From NCBI RefSeq assembly GCF_030247195.1, contig NW_026683316.1, positions 1-64,000 on the forward strand: DNA of 64,000 nucleotides. The letters run 5' to 3'. The first letter of the stretch is position 1. Each line of letters starts with the position of its first letter. Positions 50,547 through 63,167 of the stretch are shown here, in pieces. The stretch comes from Topomyia yanbarensis (Eukaryota > Arthropoda > Insecta > Diptera > Culicidae). Made by a program: the position numbers and the translations under genes. The notes under the pieces are model-generated. The model saw only the letters and a list, made by a program, of their open reading frames with translations, was not told where the DNA came from and made no database searches.

Positions 50547-51034
50547 ATGCTCCTTGCTCCTAATTCTTGGTGGAACAAGGAGTGCTCTGATGCGTATGAA
50601 GTTAGACATATTGCTTACAAAGAATTTTTGAAACAAGGGGGTAGACGCATGAATTTTGAAAAATATGCGATATTGCAAAAAAGATATGTCAGTCTACTTC
50701 GAGCCAAGAAGTTTAGTTATTTGAGCCGCTTCGTTGATGATTTGTCTAGAGAAACATCACTGAGTACTCTTTGGATCACAACCAGAAGAAAGAGAGATCG
50801 AAACGAGACTAGTGAAAACGAAGTTTTTAGGAAGCGTTGTATATTTAATTTTGCCATCAAAGTTTGTTTAGATTCTACTCCTGCGTAGAATAACATTTGT
50901 GATGCTCCCACAAGTAACGAATCTATTGATTAGCCCTTGATAATGATGGAATTTTCAATTGCGCTCCTCTCATACAACTGAATTAAATTCAACTTGGGGA
51001 AGAGTCTTTTTGATTTTGTCGCTTGCTGGATTTA

Positions 51035-51574
51035 AGACGGCGCCGGTGGTTGAGTGGTAAGCATGACCGCCACTCATTCCAGTTGGCCTGGGTTCAATTC
51101 TAGCCGAGGTCATTGAGATTTTTCTGAGGTGAAAAAATCTGTGGTCACGTCTTCCTTCGGAAGAAAAGTAAAGCCGTTGGTCCTCGGTCCATGAAATTGG
51201 TGGATAGATATCTAGTCCAAGTAGTGGAATCACCTCTCTGGCGTCGGTAAAGAAGAAGTATATCCAACCTCTATACTCCACTAACAAAAATATCCTCCTT
51301 CCGTGATACTTGTGGAGTGCGCAGTAGTATATACGGCCTCTAGCAAAAGCAAGTATCGGACTAACCATTCCTTCCCTTTCCTTCTGCGATCTACGTCGGT
51401 ATTGATCAGAAACACTTTAAGATTACCAGGTGTTGCACATTGAAAGATGTTTCGCTAATCCCAAGCATAATTATCTACTGATTCCCTGTGCAACTTCAGC
51501 TAGTCCCGATCGATAACGGAGTAGCAGCCAGGGGTACTCAAGCTCAAGCTCAAAGACAAGCTCAAGCTCAAAGA
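51035..51574 (+). mobile_element. tRNA-derived SINE, first copy, with 15-bp target duplications
   Basis: Flanked by CGCTTGCTGGATTTA (51,020-51,034) and CGCTTGCTAGATTTA (51,575-51,589), one mismatch. It has a pol III A box TGGTTGAGTGG (51,047-51,057) and B box GGTTCAATTC (51,091-51,100). The body is about 400 bp, with the segment CGGCCTCTAGCAAAAGCAAG..ATTCCTTCCCTTT also found at 62,360-62,405, and an imperfect (CAAGCT)n/CAAAGAC tail. It inserted into the retrotransposon relic. Confidence 0.88.
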
Positions 51575-52014
51575 CGCTTGCTAGATTTATTCAACAAGTT
51601 TCTTGAGCAGAACATTGTCCCGCGTGACAAGAGATAAGTGAGAATTATCGCCATTCCAAATCCGGTAAATCCACACTCCGATCATAACTCGTATCGACCG
51701 ATTGAAATGCTATCCTGCATCAGAAAATTGCACGACGTCTCGAAAATTGAATTGACGCGAATGGCTTGCTATCAGATAGCTTGGTTTTCGGAGGGTCAAG
51801 GAAACGAATAATTGTCTGCTAAAAAAGATCAAATGGGGTCCGTGTGTTTAGATTCTACTCCTGCGTAGAATAACATTTGTGATGCTCCCACAAGTAACGA
51901 ATCTATTGATTAGCCCTTGATAATGATGGAATTTTCAATTGCGCTCCTCTCATACAACTGAATTAAATTCAACTTGGGGAAGAGTCTTTTTGATTTTGTC
52001 GCTTGCTGGATTTA

Positions 52015-52554
52015 AGACGGCGCCGGTGGTTGAGTGGTAAGCATGACCGCCACTCATTCCAGTTGGCCTGGGTTCAATTCTAGCCGAGGTCATTGAGATT
52101 TTTCTGAGGTGAAAAAATCTGTGGTCACGTCTTCCTTCGGAAGAAAAGTAAAGCCGTTGGTCCTCGGTCCATGAAATTGGTGGATAGATATCTAGTCCAA
52201 GTAGTGGAATCACCTCTCTGGCGTCGGTAAAGAAGAAGTATATCCAACCTCTATACTCCACTAACAAAAATATCCTCCTTCCGTGATACTTGTGGAGTGC
52301 GCAGTAGTATATACGGCCTCTAGCAAAAGCAAGTATCGGACTAACCATTCCTTCCCTTTCCTTCTGCGATCTACGTCGGTATTGATCAGAAACACTTTAA
52401 GATTACCAGGTGTTGCACATTGAAAGATGTTTCGCTAATCCCAAGCATAATTATCTACTGATTCCCTGTGCAACTTCAGCTAGTCCCGATCGATAACGGA
52501 GTAGCAGCCAGGGGTACTCAAGCTCAAGCTCAAAGACAAGCTCAAGCTCAAAGA
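52015..52554 (+). mobile_element. tRNA-derived SINE, second copy (carried by the 980-bp duplication)
   Basis: Same SINE displaced by 980 bp, with the same flanks. It was copied by the segmental duplication, not by a second insertion. Confidence 0.88.
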
Positions 52555-53424
52555 CGCTTGCTAGATTTATTCAACAAGTTTCTTGAGCAGAACATTGTCC
52601 CGCGTGACAAGAGATAAGTGAGAATTATCGCCATTCCAAATCCGGTAAATCCACACTCCGATCATAACTCGTATCGACCGATTGAAATGCTATCCTGCAT
52701 CAGAAAATTGCACGACGTCTCGAAAATTGAATTGACGCGAATGGCTTGCTATCAGATAGCTTGGTTTTCGGAGGGTCAAGGAAACGAATAATTGTCTGCT
52801 AAAAAAGATCAAATGGGGTCCGTGTGCTTAGGTAAAGGAAAGTTCAACTCAGTTTACATTGATTTACAATCTCGTTGAATCTACATCAATGTGGTCTTTC
52901 ACCAAAATTAAATAATTAATTATACAATTTACTGCCAGAAAATCACACACATGTTATTGACATTGATAATGTAATTGATTGTATTGTCAACCCATGTACT
53001 CTAAAATTACAACAACCACTGCAAGACAGCTTGAATAATTTTTCAAGAAGGGCTTTAAAGAAGGGGAATCGATTTATCTACGGGGAAAACAGAGCTGGTA
53101 GTTTTTTCAATGAAGCGTAATTCAACTCAGCTTCAGCTTCAGCTGGCTGATAGAACGGTAGCCTAAGTCCTTGCCTTCAAATATCTCAAAATTTAGTTTG
53201 ATTCATAAGGCTAAACGAAGTGCTAACAAAGGATAAATTTACTTCGAACAATAACTGGATCTTGGTGGGGTGCTTATCCAAGTGGCCTGATTGTATTGAA
53301 GGATTCCATGAGAAACCGGCCGACCAAAAAATATATACGGAAAAAAATTGTTCCCAAAGTCGTGAATTGAATTGTTTACGTTACGAAAACAGGACCTTGA
53401 CTAAAAGTCATGGCTTTTGTAATT

Positions 53425-54302
53425 CCCAAGTAACCAATAAGCATTATAACGTAGCCTAATAACTGCTTTAGATCCACATATAATGCAGTCTTATATAGCT
53501 GTGAAGCCCTAAATACTTATATAATGCTGGTATTATGCCAAAAAGGCGAAATATAGTGCTATTACTGTGCAGAGATTGACAACTCGTTTCTGCAGTACTA
53601 ATGCTATTATGCCAGCGCACAAATGTCAAATTTTAAAGCCTTATATTAGCATTTCTAATGCTATTAAAAGGCTTCAGCTGGCTGTCATTGTCCGCCATGG
53701 TTTTAAAACCGTTTCTTATATTTCCTTTCGGTATGATGAGCAAAAAAGGAAAAAATTAAAATAAAATGTTCTGTTTAAAACCGTAATTGTCTCTCTTCTA
53801 AAGCATTGTAATGAATATCCTTAATGGGTTTTCGTTCTGACAAGATATGACAATTTTATGAAAATTACCTTTAATAAGTCTCCAACTGAGGTACCTTACC
53901 TCGTCCTTCACGGTAAGTGCGCTGCGTTTGGTCCCAGGACTATATTTCATATGTTCGATTGAAATGAAATATGCCGAATATAATCTTCAAGAAAAGTTGC
54001 ATAACAAATAAACCCACAGCATTACAATAGCATTATATTGGCTTTTTATTTGCTCTATAATGGCATTAAATGCACTTGTAAAGCTTACATGCTTTAAAGA
54101 TCCTTGAAGCATGTACGCGTTATATCAGCTTTATATACGCATAGCAAGCGATAATGCTATATGTCGGCTGTGCAGTTATGCATTATTGATGCTAATATAG
54201 AGTTTTATTGCATTGTTAATGCTGTAATGGAGTTTCAATGCAACATTAGTGCAAATGTATAGCCAATATAATGCAATGGCTTAATGCTTATGGTTACTTG
54301 GG
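53425..54302. mobile_element. MITE with CCCAAGTAACCA termini (878 bp)
   Basis: The left end CCCAAGTAACCAATAAGCAT (53,425 onward) matches the inverted right end ending ATGCTTATGGTTACTTGGG at 54,302. The interior is dominated by short ATAATGC/GCATTAT and TGCTATTA strings. No transposase. A similar terminus CCCAAGTAAC occurs at 62,503-62,512. The target duplication is not clear. Confidence 0.8.
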
Positions 54303-54485
54303 TTATGTTCAATTTCCCTTCAGTAACGCCCGCATAACGCTTTTATTTGTGGAAATATTTGACTTTGTTTTGTGAACTTCGGTCACAGTTTCCGCCAGGA
54401 ACTAGTTCACAACTTTATGAACATTATTCATAAAACCAAAGGTTGACTCATGATTTTTTTCATAGTTATAGGAACAATAGTTCAC
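54303..54485. other. Start of the TTCATGA/GTTCACGA-rich block
   Basis: Leads into the tandem repeats with the same vocabulary (TTCACAACTTTATGAAC, GACTCATGATTT) but no clear period. Confidence 0.5.
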
Positions 54486-54862
54486 AACATCGAAATATTC
54501 TGGCTATTTTTTCGTGAACTATTTCACGAAATTCGGAATTTTATTCATGAACCCATTCAGTTCTCGTGAACTAATTCATGATTCCTAGTATATTAGTCCC
54601 AATCCAATATCCGTGCTCGTGAAATGGTTCACAAAATCATCAAATATTATTCATGCATTTGTGAACTGGTTCATGTTTCCTAATATATTAGTTACGATTC
54701 AATATCCGTGCTCGTAAAATAGTTCACGACATCATGAAATATTATTCATGTTTTCGTAAACCGGTTCATGATACCTAGTATAATAGTCACAACTTATCAT
54801 TCGTTTTCGTGAAAAAGTTCACGAAATCATAAAATATTCATGTGTTCCTGAACTGGTTCATG
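54486..54862 (+). repeat. ~95-bp tandem minisatellite, four units
   Basis: Units end with ..GGTTCATG at 54,580, 54,675, 54,770 and 54,862 (spacing 95, 95 and 92). Each has CCTARTATATTAGT, AATATCCGTGCTCGT, GTTCACGA-ATCAT and ATATTATTCATG. Divergence between units is moderate, so the array is not new. Confidence 0.85.
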
Positions 54863-55299
54863 ATTCTTAGTACATGATTTACGAACTATCTAGCATTTAC
54901 TTGCGTGCTTGTGATATTTAGAAGATATCCCTAATCATTTACAATTTCATGCAACATGGTAATGAAATTTTTACATGAACTCTATCACAAAAGTTGGAGT
55001 ATTATTCGTGCAATCATTTTTGTTCCATACACTTTTTAATGAAATACCCAGTTGCTAGCGACCAGTAATAGGTACGAGCAGTAGATATAAAAAAATATTA
55101 AAACCTATAACATCGTTATTCATTTGATAAGGTTCATTGTGATGTCCGGACAGAAAACGAAAACTGCACTGAGAACCTCAAATAGTGTGCGTGATATAAT
55201 TCACAAAACCAGATATCACGAATGAGTCTTATTTTAATGATCCAGTTCATATTGTCACATTATTCCGCGTAAAAAAACCAGTAGTAACCAAAAAATAAT

Positions 55300-55848
55300 A
55301 GATCACGATAAGGCGAAGGGAATTTACGACTACAATGATAAAACTGCTGATATCATGAACATTAGTTACATTACTCTTTGAAAGTAAGCTCTAAAACAAA
55401 TTATCATGATAACATGAACAGAAATTACAAAAATCGTGACTAAGATGCTGAAATCATGAACACAAATCACACAACTAGTGACAAAAATATCTAAAATCGT
55501 GACCAAGATCCTGAAATCATGAACATGAATTGCTCTATTCATGACTAAAATATCACGATGACATGAACAGAAGTTACAAAAATCGCTACTAAGATCCTGA
55601 AATCATGAGCACAAATTACACAACTCGTGACAAAAATATTTAAAATCGTGACAAAGATCATGAACTCGTGAACATGAATCACTCTATTTATGACTAAAAT
55701 ATCACGATAACGTGGATGAAAATTACGAACATCGCGACTAAGATCTTGAAATCATGAACTTTAATCCCGCTAACGTCATGAGAATGCACAAGAATCGCGA
55801 ATAAGCTCTTGAAATCATGAACAACGTTTGACTGTCGACTGTGTATTC
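55300..55848 (+). repeat. 149-bp tandem minisatellite, about 3.5 units
   Basis: Unit starts at 55,402, 55,551 and 55,700 (TATCAYGATRAC) are exactly 149 bp apart; a shorter, degenerate unit begins near 55,300. Each contains AAATTACAAAAATCGTGACT, AAGATCCTGAAATCATGA and CACAACTCGTGACAAAAATA. The motifs are mainly reverse complements of those in the 95-bp array, so the two blocks may be halves of one large inverted element spanning about 54.35-56.10 kb. Confidence 0.82.
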
Positions 55849-56409
55849 CCAAATCATGAACAAGAATCACAATAAAAAGTAAACAACAACAGTAACCCAC
55901 CCAAACATTCTAATGTAACGCCATGTATATATTCGGGGCGAGCTTGTTTTTAGAAAATACAAATAGTTTCATGAATACGAGGTTTATTATTCATAATTTC
56001 AGGAACTTTGTCACGGTTTTCGTAAATCGTCCAGTTCATGAAATCGTGACCTTTTGTTCATGAATTTATGAACGGATTATTTTCGTGTGACCATCGTTGA
56101 TTCGAATGAAACTTTGAAGTTGTGTTCGGTTTATGAATCTCTATGATTTTCTTTGACAATTGCAATATTTTGATACAAAAGCAATTTTTCAAAAGGGCGT
56201 AGACATTTCTATGTGCATAAATTTCAATTTTTTGTTCGATTTCTGTATTTTATGCAGCAAAACTTTCTAAGAACGAGTTACAGGGAATGAATACTTCTGT
56301 ACAAAAAAATGCACTGAAAAAAGTGTAATTTTTCACAAAAACAAAAATTTATTTTTAAATTTAAAGTACAAAAAAACATTTTTGCTATTTTTTTATAAGG
56401 AGGAAATTT
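55849..56409. other. Non-coding flank ending the TCATGAA-rich block
   Basis: 55,980-56,090 still carries CATGAAATCGTGACC/TTCATGAATTTATGAAC motifs; beyond it is A/T-rich DNA with no gene. Confidence 0.5.
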
Positions 56410-57197
56410 TTTCAGTGTATTTGGATCATGGAGAAGCTTTCAATAAAAAAGTTTTTCTTACAACAACTTTTGACATATTTTCAAAATTACTACTATTTGC
56501 AGTCAAAAATACATTTTTTTGAATATAATTCTTAACGCAATTTTAAATCAAAATGCTAACAACAAAAAAATTCTGTAATGTAGATGTAGTAGTTCTCGAG
56601 ATATTTTAAATTTTGTCTTAAAAACACAATTCTTTTGTTATATTACTACCTTTTCAGAAGTTATTCGCGTATCTCCATCAACAACAATCGGTTTTTCAAA
56701 AGGTGCATAACATTTCCTGTAACTTTCTTTTTGACATCAAGGCGATATTGTAAACCATTTGAAAGCTATACGAAAACAATCAAAATTCTATTCAATTAAA
56801 GGATCTAATGATTAAACTAAATAGTTCGATCATACGATCATGTTTTTTCATGTAGCTTTCAAATGAGTTACAATATCGCCTTGAATTCAAAGGAGAAGTT
56901 ACAGGAAATATTATGGGCCATTTGAAAAACCTATTGTAGTTGATGGACAAACGCGAAATGGTCTCAATGAAATCAAATAATTGTGAAGTTAAAACAAAAT
57001 TTGAAACATTTCTAGAACTACTACATTTCAGAAAAATTTTGTTATGAGCATTTTGATTTAAAATGGTGTTTAGAATCATATTCAAAAAGAAAATTGTATT
57101 TTTGAATGCACATAGTATGAATCATGGAAATATGTCAAAAGTTGTAGCTAGGAATTTTTTTTTGAAAGCTTATCCATGATCCAAATACACTGAAAAG
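56410..57197. repeat. Long fold-back, ~350-bp arms and 78-bp loop
   Basis: The left arm 56,410-56,771 and right arm 56,850-57,197 are inverted copies. Aligned blocks include TTCAGTGTATTTGGATCATG, CAACTTTTGACATAT, TTTAAATCAAAATGCT, AGTAGTTCT and GGCGATATTGTAA. Similarity looks about 80 percent. A transcript would form a hairpin of several hundred base pairs. No protein coding. Confidence 0.87.
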
Positions 57198-57272
57198 GTT
57201 TCTTTTACGTCTTTAAAACGATAAGCATTAGATTTTTGACATTTAATATTCATTTCCACCATTGTATTGAAC

Positions 57273-57340
57273 ATGGAATCGTAGTCTAGACAAATGAGAA
57301 AAGCACAATTGCACCACTAGGTGGATTAAAACAGGTTTTT
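57273..57340 (+). repeat. Dispersed repeat end, second copy
   Basis: Counterpart of 36,432-36,499: ATGGAATCG, GCACCACTAGGTGG and ATTAAAACAGGTTTTT. A weaker third copy is at 58,741-58,782 (CACACTGTTAGGTGGATAAA). Confidence 0.7.
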
Positions 57341-59541
<2,201 letters not shown>

Positions 59542-59771
59542 CAGAGATGCCGGGTACTTTTCTCAAATGTCTGCAATAATAATTTTAAATGTCTGGGAAG
59601 AACAAAAAATGTCAGGAAAGCTAGTGTAACCAAAAGCCTTTATATTCAAAAACCTGCAAATATCTGCAACCAAACTAAAAAATCTGCAAATATCTGCGTC
59701 ATCGAAAAAATCTGCAGCTTAAATTAAAAGTCTGCGCATTTGCAGACTTGTCTGCAAATCTGGCATCTCTG
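59542..59771. mobile_element. hAT-type MITE (230 bp) with 8-bp target duplication
   Basis: Termini CAGAGATGCC and GGCATCTCTG are perfect 10-bp inverted repeats. The flanks AGTTCAGG (59,534-59,541) and AGTTTAGG (59,772-59,779) form an 8-bp duplication with one mismatch. CAG-type termini with 8-bp duplications fit hAT elements. The interior has repeated CTGCAAATATCTGC strings. Non-coding. Confidence 0.85.
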
Positions 59772-59779
59772 AGTTTAGG

Positions 59780-62340
59780 TCATGGTGGATTAAAATCTTA
59801 TTCTGCGGCACTCTGCATCATCCCATCGCTTGCTTGAAAATTATGTGAATCAAGTTACAATTTGTGAGAAAGAAAACTAAATGAATGAATATTAAAAAAA
59901 ACAGGATAAAACTGGCTAAAATTTCAAAAACCTGGAAAATTTTTCCGATTGTTTGACGGGATGTTGTAAAAAAACTGGAAGAATCCAGTTTAAACTGGAA
60001 GGTTGGCATCGTTGGGCTCACGTGATTTGCAGAGTGTGGGGTTGGTTGAAGAGTCGCTCTTCAGAATGCAGCGTGTTCTGGTGGGAATAGTGGATGTTTG
60101 TTTGACCAGTTGGAAAGTTGGTTCACTGGGTATTTGGTGCACCCAAAACAATTTCCCAATGCAAAAAAGGTATTACATCCTTTCGTGCATATTCCGAATT
60201 AGAATCATGCCTTCTTCGCATTGTAGACCATGCATAGCTACGACATTATACCAACACAGCTTGATTCATGAGGATATAAATTGATTAAGAAACACGCTAC
60301 CATATTATCTGCCCGCATGTAAAAGTATTAGTTGGTTTTGCTTGCTGAGTCTGCCAAAAAGGTTGTGTATTCTATACATGAATACCTTTGTGGTGTTTGT
60401 AAGAACTTCTGTCTTCATACACAGTTACGCTTTTTGTCTGCGAACAGCTCGATTCCAACCACACTAAACGCGTCAACAGTTTACGTTCACGAGAGTGTGT
60501 GATATACGCGTTGTTATTTTCCCATAGCGAATGGTTTTTGCAGTAAAATCATCGCTCTCTCATTCTACGCTTCAGAGAAGAGTGGAAGAAAATGATTTGT
60601 GCTCAGATTGATTTGCGATGATCATTGACCAGGGCGATGATGTGCGCTGGATTCGCATGTTCGGGAAATAATACAAACTGAAATGAGTAACTGCCACTGC
60701 TGTTCAAAAGACCAAAACCATGTCATCACTGCCTTTATAGTTTATGATACTTTAAACTTAGATATTTTTGCTGCGAAATACTGATATAATATCACCTGAA
60801 AGTACTGTTTATATGAAGAATGCCAGAAATGATTGGCGGACGGCTTCTATCAGACAAATGTTGAATTAACTTGTTTGCCCAATGTTCCCATACAGGTAAC
60901 TTTCTCCTGCGTATAGTGCGCTTAAATAATCAATATTAACATTTATGAACCTATCTAGTGGCTAGAACTCGCATATTGCTGGTAAATTTAGGGTTGAGAG
61001 AACGTCGAAAGCTCAACATAATATCAACACGCTCCACCAATTTGATGATGCTATAAACTGTTCTCTCCAATATGCAGCATGTGATCAGCAGATAAGCGAA
61101 ATGGAAACAGATCCTTGAGCGTGTATTAGTATTTTCAGAGCGCACATGTATCCGAGTGGAGATGTCCTTTACATGTGTATTAGTTCGGAGTCATTTTAAT
61201 ACTAATACTCCGATATCGTTAAATTCACTAATACATTCCCAACTGTGGGTTTGTGTAAGTTTCTGCATGCATTTTTGTCCCGGACCAATTTCGCTTTCTA
61301 TGCATTATACCAGTTACAATGCAAAATTCTCATTAGAATCATGCTTATTCGCATGTAATTCATACGGTTCGCGTTTTGGGTGTGAGCGTGGTCTTGTCTG
61401 AGTAAATGATGACTGTTGGGTTATGTATGAGGGTAAGAATTTTCAATTCGGAAACAGGTTGTTCCCCCTCTGTTACCAATTTCCGGCGGTCGATGTTTTA
61501 TTGTCATGTTCATTGGTGTAATCATCAATCAGTAATATTTGAGCGTTCTCATTGTGTTGAGTGCTTTCATGTGATTTGGAGTGGTACATGCACTGTGTTA
61601 TTGTCTTGTTTACCATGTTTCTTCATGAGTGTAAGGGTATAGCTTGACTATCGACGCAAAAGGTGACAGGTTATTTCTCTTCGATCTTGTTGTTTTCAGT
61701 CTTGTTCTGGTGATTAGCGTGAAGAACATCGGCATGCAGGGACGGTCGTTTTAAATGTTTCGGTGGTGCTTGTTTTGTGCCGTTTGGGGTGCGCCTCGAA
61801 TGGTATGACAGCGCGCGCGAGTAGTTATAACATGGGAGTCAATCGTCCGCAGGGAGAGAGACCAATACATGGTTGTCATTAATAATAGTACCAGAATTTG
61901 TACACGATGGGTGGTGCTTGTGTTTTCGGGGCTTGATTAACAATGACGAAAAGAGTGAGTGAATGGATATGTATTGTAGTCTCTTGGACCGTTTGTTTTT
62001 TGACACAGGGTTCTCACGTGGAGGGGTCGGAACAATGTTTTTTCTTTTTATTTTTTTAATAAAATAAAATACAGAGATAAAACATTCACTCCGCACTATT
62101 TAAAACCTTTTCAATGCACATATGCAAAAATACTGAAATATTAGGTCTACGTTCTAACAATATGCAATCATAAAAATCCCAGAAATCAGATGGTCGACGT
62201 TTTTGAGTTTTGAGTGATTGACGTTTTGAAAATTGATTGATAATGATTATAGGGCGTACTACTCAGATCGTATTGTCTACCAAGACATATCCTGATCTTT
62301 TTCCTTGCTTACTAACACAATTCTTTTCCCATGATTCTCG
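59780..62340. other. Long non-coding stretch with no recognised gene
   Basis: Frames up to 93 codons (60,003-60,284; 61,156-61,401; 61,406-61,642) have no recognisable domain. Two segments, about 60,200-60,240 and 61,310-61,360, share ATTAGAATCATGC and a TTCGCAT-like string, hinting at an old repeat. The 60,990-61,840 part is less AT-rich than its surroundings. Confidence 0.5.
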
Positions 62341-62460
62341 TAGAGATGCAGAGGTAGTCTCGGTCTCTGGCCAAAGCGAGTGTCGAACTAACATTCCTTC
62401 CCTTCCCCGGTAGAACAGCCTTGGTCGTGGCCGGCGTCGTTATTGACCAGTTCATTAAAG
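62341..62460 (+). mobile_element. 3' fragment of a SINE related to the one at 51.0 kb
   Basis: CGGTCTCTGGCCAAAGCGAG, GTCGAACTAACATTCCTTCC and a later GTCGTTATTGACCAG align with the body and end of the SINE at 51,340-51,420. The tRNA-like head is absent. Confidence 0.65.
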
Positions 62461-62502
62461 TGTTGAATCAGTAAACATGCACAGTGAGAATGCTTTACTC
62501 CT

Positions 62503-62625
62503 CCCAAGTAACATTATGTTGGTTCATTGTGCATTTTTACCCATCGGTCAATCACGAAGTGCAACTACGGGCAGTCTACCTAAGCTAAGCTGGCTTAGCT
62601 AAGCTAATATCTTTAAAGAAATTTT
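62503..62625 (+). repeat. MITE-end and retroposon-tail sequences
   Basis: It begins with CCCAAGTAAC, the terminus of the MITE at 53,425. At about 62,565-62,610 it has GCAACTACGGGCAGTCTACC and repeated CTAAGCT units forming a short palindrome (AGCTAAGCTGGCTTAGCT), like the 3' end of the retroposon at 45,758. Confidence 0.55.
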
Positions 62626-62793
62626 TAAGCAAACTTTGGGAAAATAGTAAAGGAGAGAGCTAAGTTGTGAAATGGGTCTGTAACCTGTTACAGAATAAAG
62701 ATATCGATGATTCCAACATACCGTTGGAATGCTGAAGATCAGACGCCATTTTTTATCTGCCAGCTTTTGGAGAACGTGATTTATGACTATTTC

Positions 62794-63167
62794 AAAAAAA
62801 GATGGGTGGGTAATGTGCAGAGCTGCAAATTTTCAACAGGTTGTTTTGAATTTGAAGGAGGAACAAATCTCAAATCAGGCCCCACTATGCTCAATTCGCA
62901 TTTGTTCGTTTGCATAATTCATTCAAACAGCCGAGCTGCTCAATTATTTTCCATTCATTTTCAATTTCATTGACCCTGTGAATGGTATTGACTAAATTTT
63001 TCAAGCAAAACTACTCTGAACATACTTCTTATTTTTCATGTAAGCTTAAAAACGCAAAACATGTGAACATTTAACCTAAACTGGCCTCTACAGAGCAGAT
63101 GACAACTTTGGTTGGTGAATGAAAAAGCATCAACCGGACATAACCGGAGTGAAGTAGAATACACTTA
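62794..63167 (+). repeat. Split copy of the GGGTGGGTAATGT/ACATAACCGGAG repeat
   Basis: The two halves that are contiguous at 49,315-49,372 lie here at 62,794-62,816 and 63,137-63,167 with about 320 bp between, as if something inserted between them. An 88-codon frame over the interior (62,707-62,973) has no recognisable family. Confidence 0.65.

Larger units (their letters stand above)
50865..52824 (+). repeat. 980-bp tandem duplication, two apparently identical units
   Basis: 50,865-51,844 and 51,845-52,824 are direct copies. The 132-codon antisense frames they contain (50,970-51,368 and 51,950-52,348) are identical. The junction shares only TG as microhomology. Because the unit includes part of a retrotransposon relic plus a complete SINE, the duplication is younger than both. 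Neither open frame inside it is a gene. Confidence 0.95.
50547..53424 (+). mobile_element. Decayed non-LTR ORF2, related to the element at 16.3-26.7 kb
   Basis: A relic whose pieces align in order with ORF2. 50,547-50,887 reads SWWNKECSDAYEVRHIAYKE and LSRETSLSTLW, matching the region after the endonuclease. 51,575-51,780 matches the NKFLE..NIVP and HSDHNSYRP region of the RT. 53,030-53,300 matches the post-RT segment (QLQLQL, then RTITGSWWGAYP). It has many stops and frameshifts, a SINE insertion and a 980-bp duplication. It is not in satellite DNA. No intact domain remains. Confidence 0.88.

Noticed and set aside
51047..51100. A tRNA gene
   Set aside because: A and B boxes are present but the cloverleaf is incomplete, and it sits at the head of a SINE with target duplications.
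51541..51574. CAAAGAC strings in the SINE tail as a link to the AAAGAC satellite
   Set aside because: Only isolated units inside a CAAGCT-rich tail; chance resemblance is sufficient.
50970..52348. Two identical 132-codon minus-strand frames
   Set aside because: They lie antisense across the SINE and retrotransposon relic and are duplicated with the 980-bp unit; no gene-like features.
54486..55848. CRISPR-like arrays
   Set aside because: Units of 95 and 149 bp are contiguous diverged tandem repeats without unique spacers, in a eukaryotic genome.
61156..61642. Two adjacent frames of about 80 codons as small genes
   Set aside because: No domain, no splice or promoter context, and composition typical of non-coding DNA.
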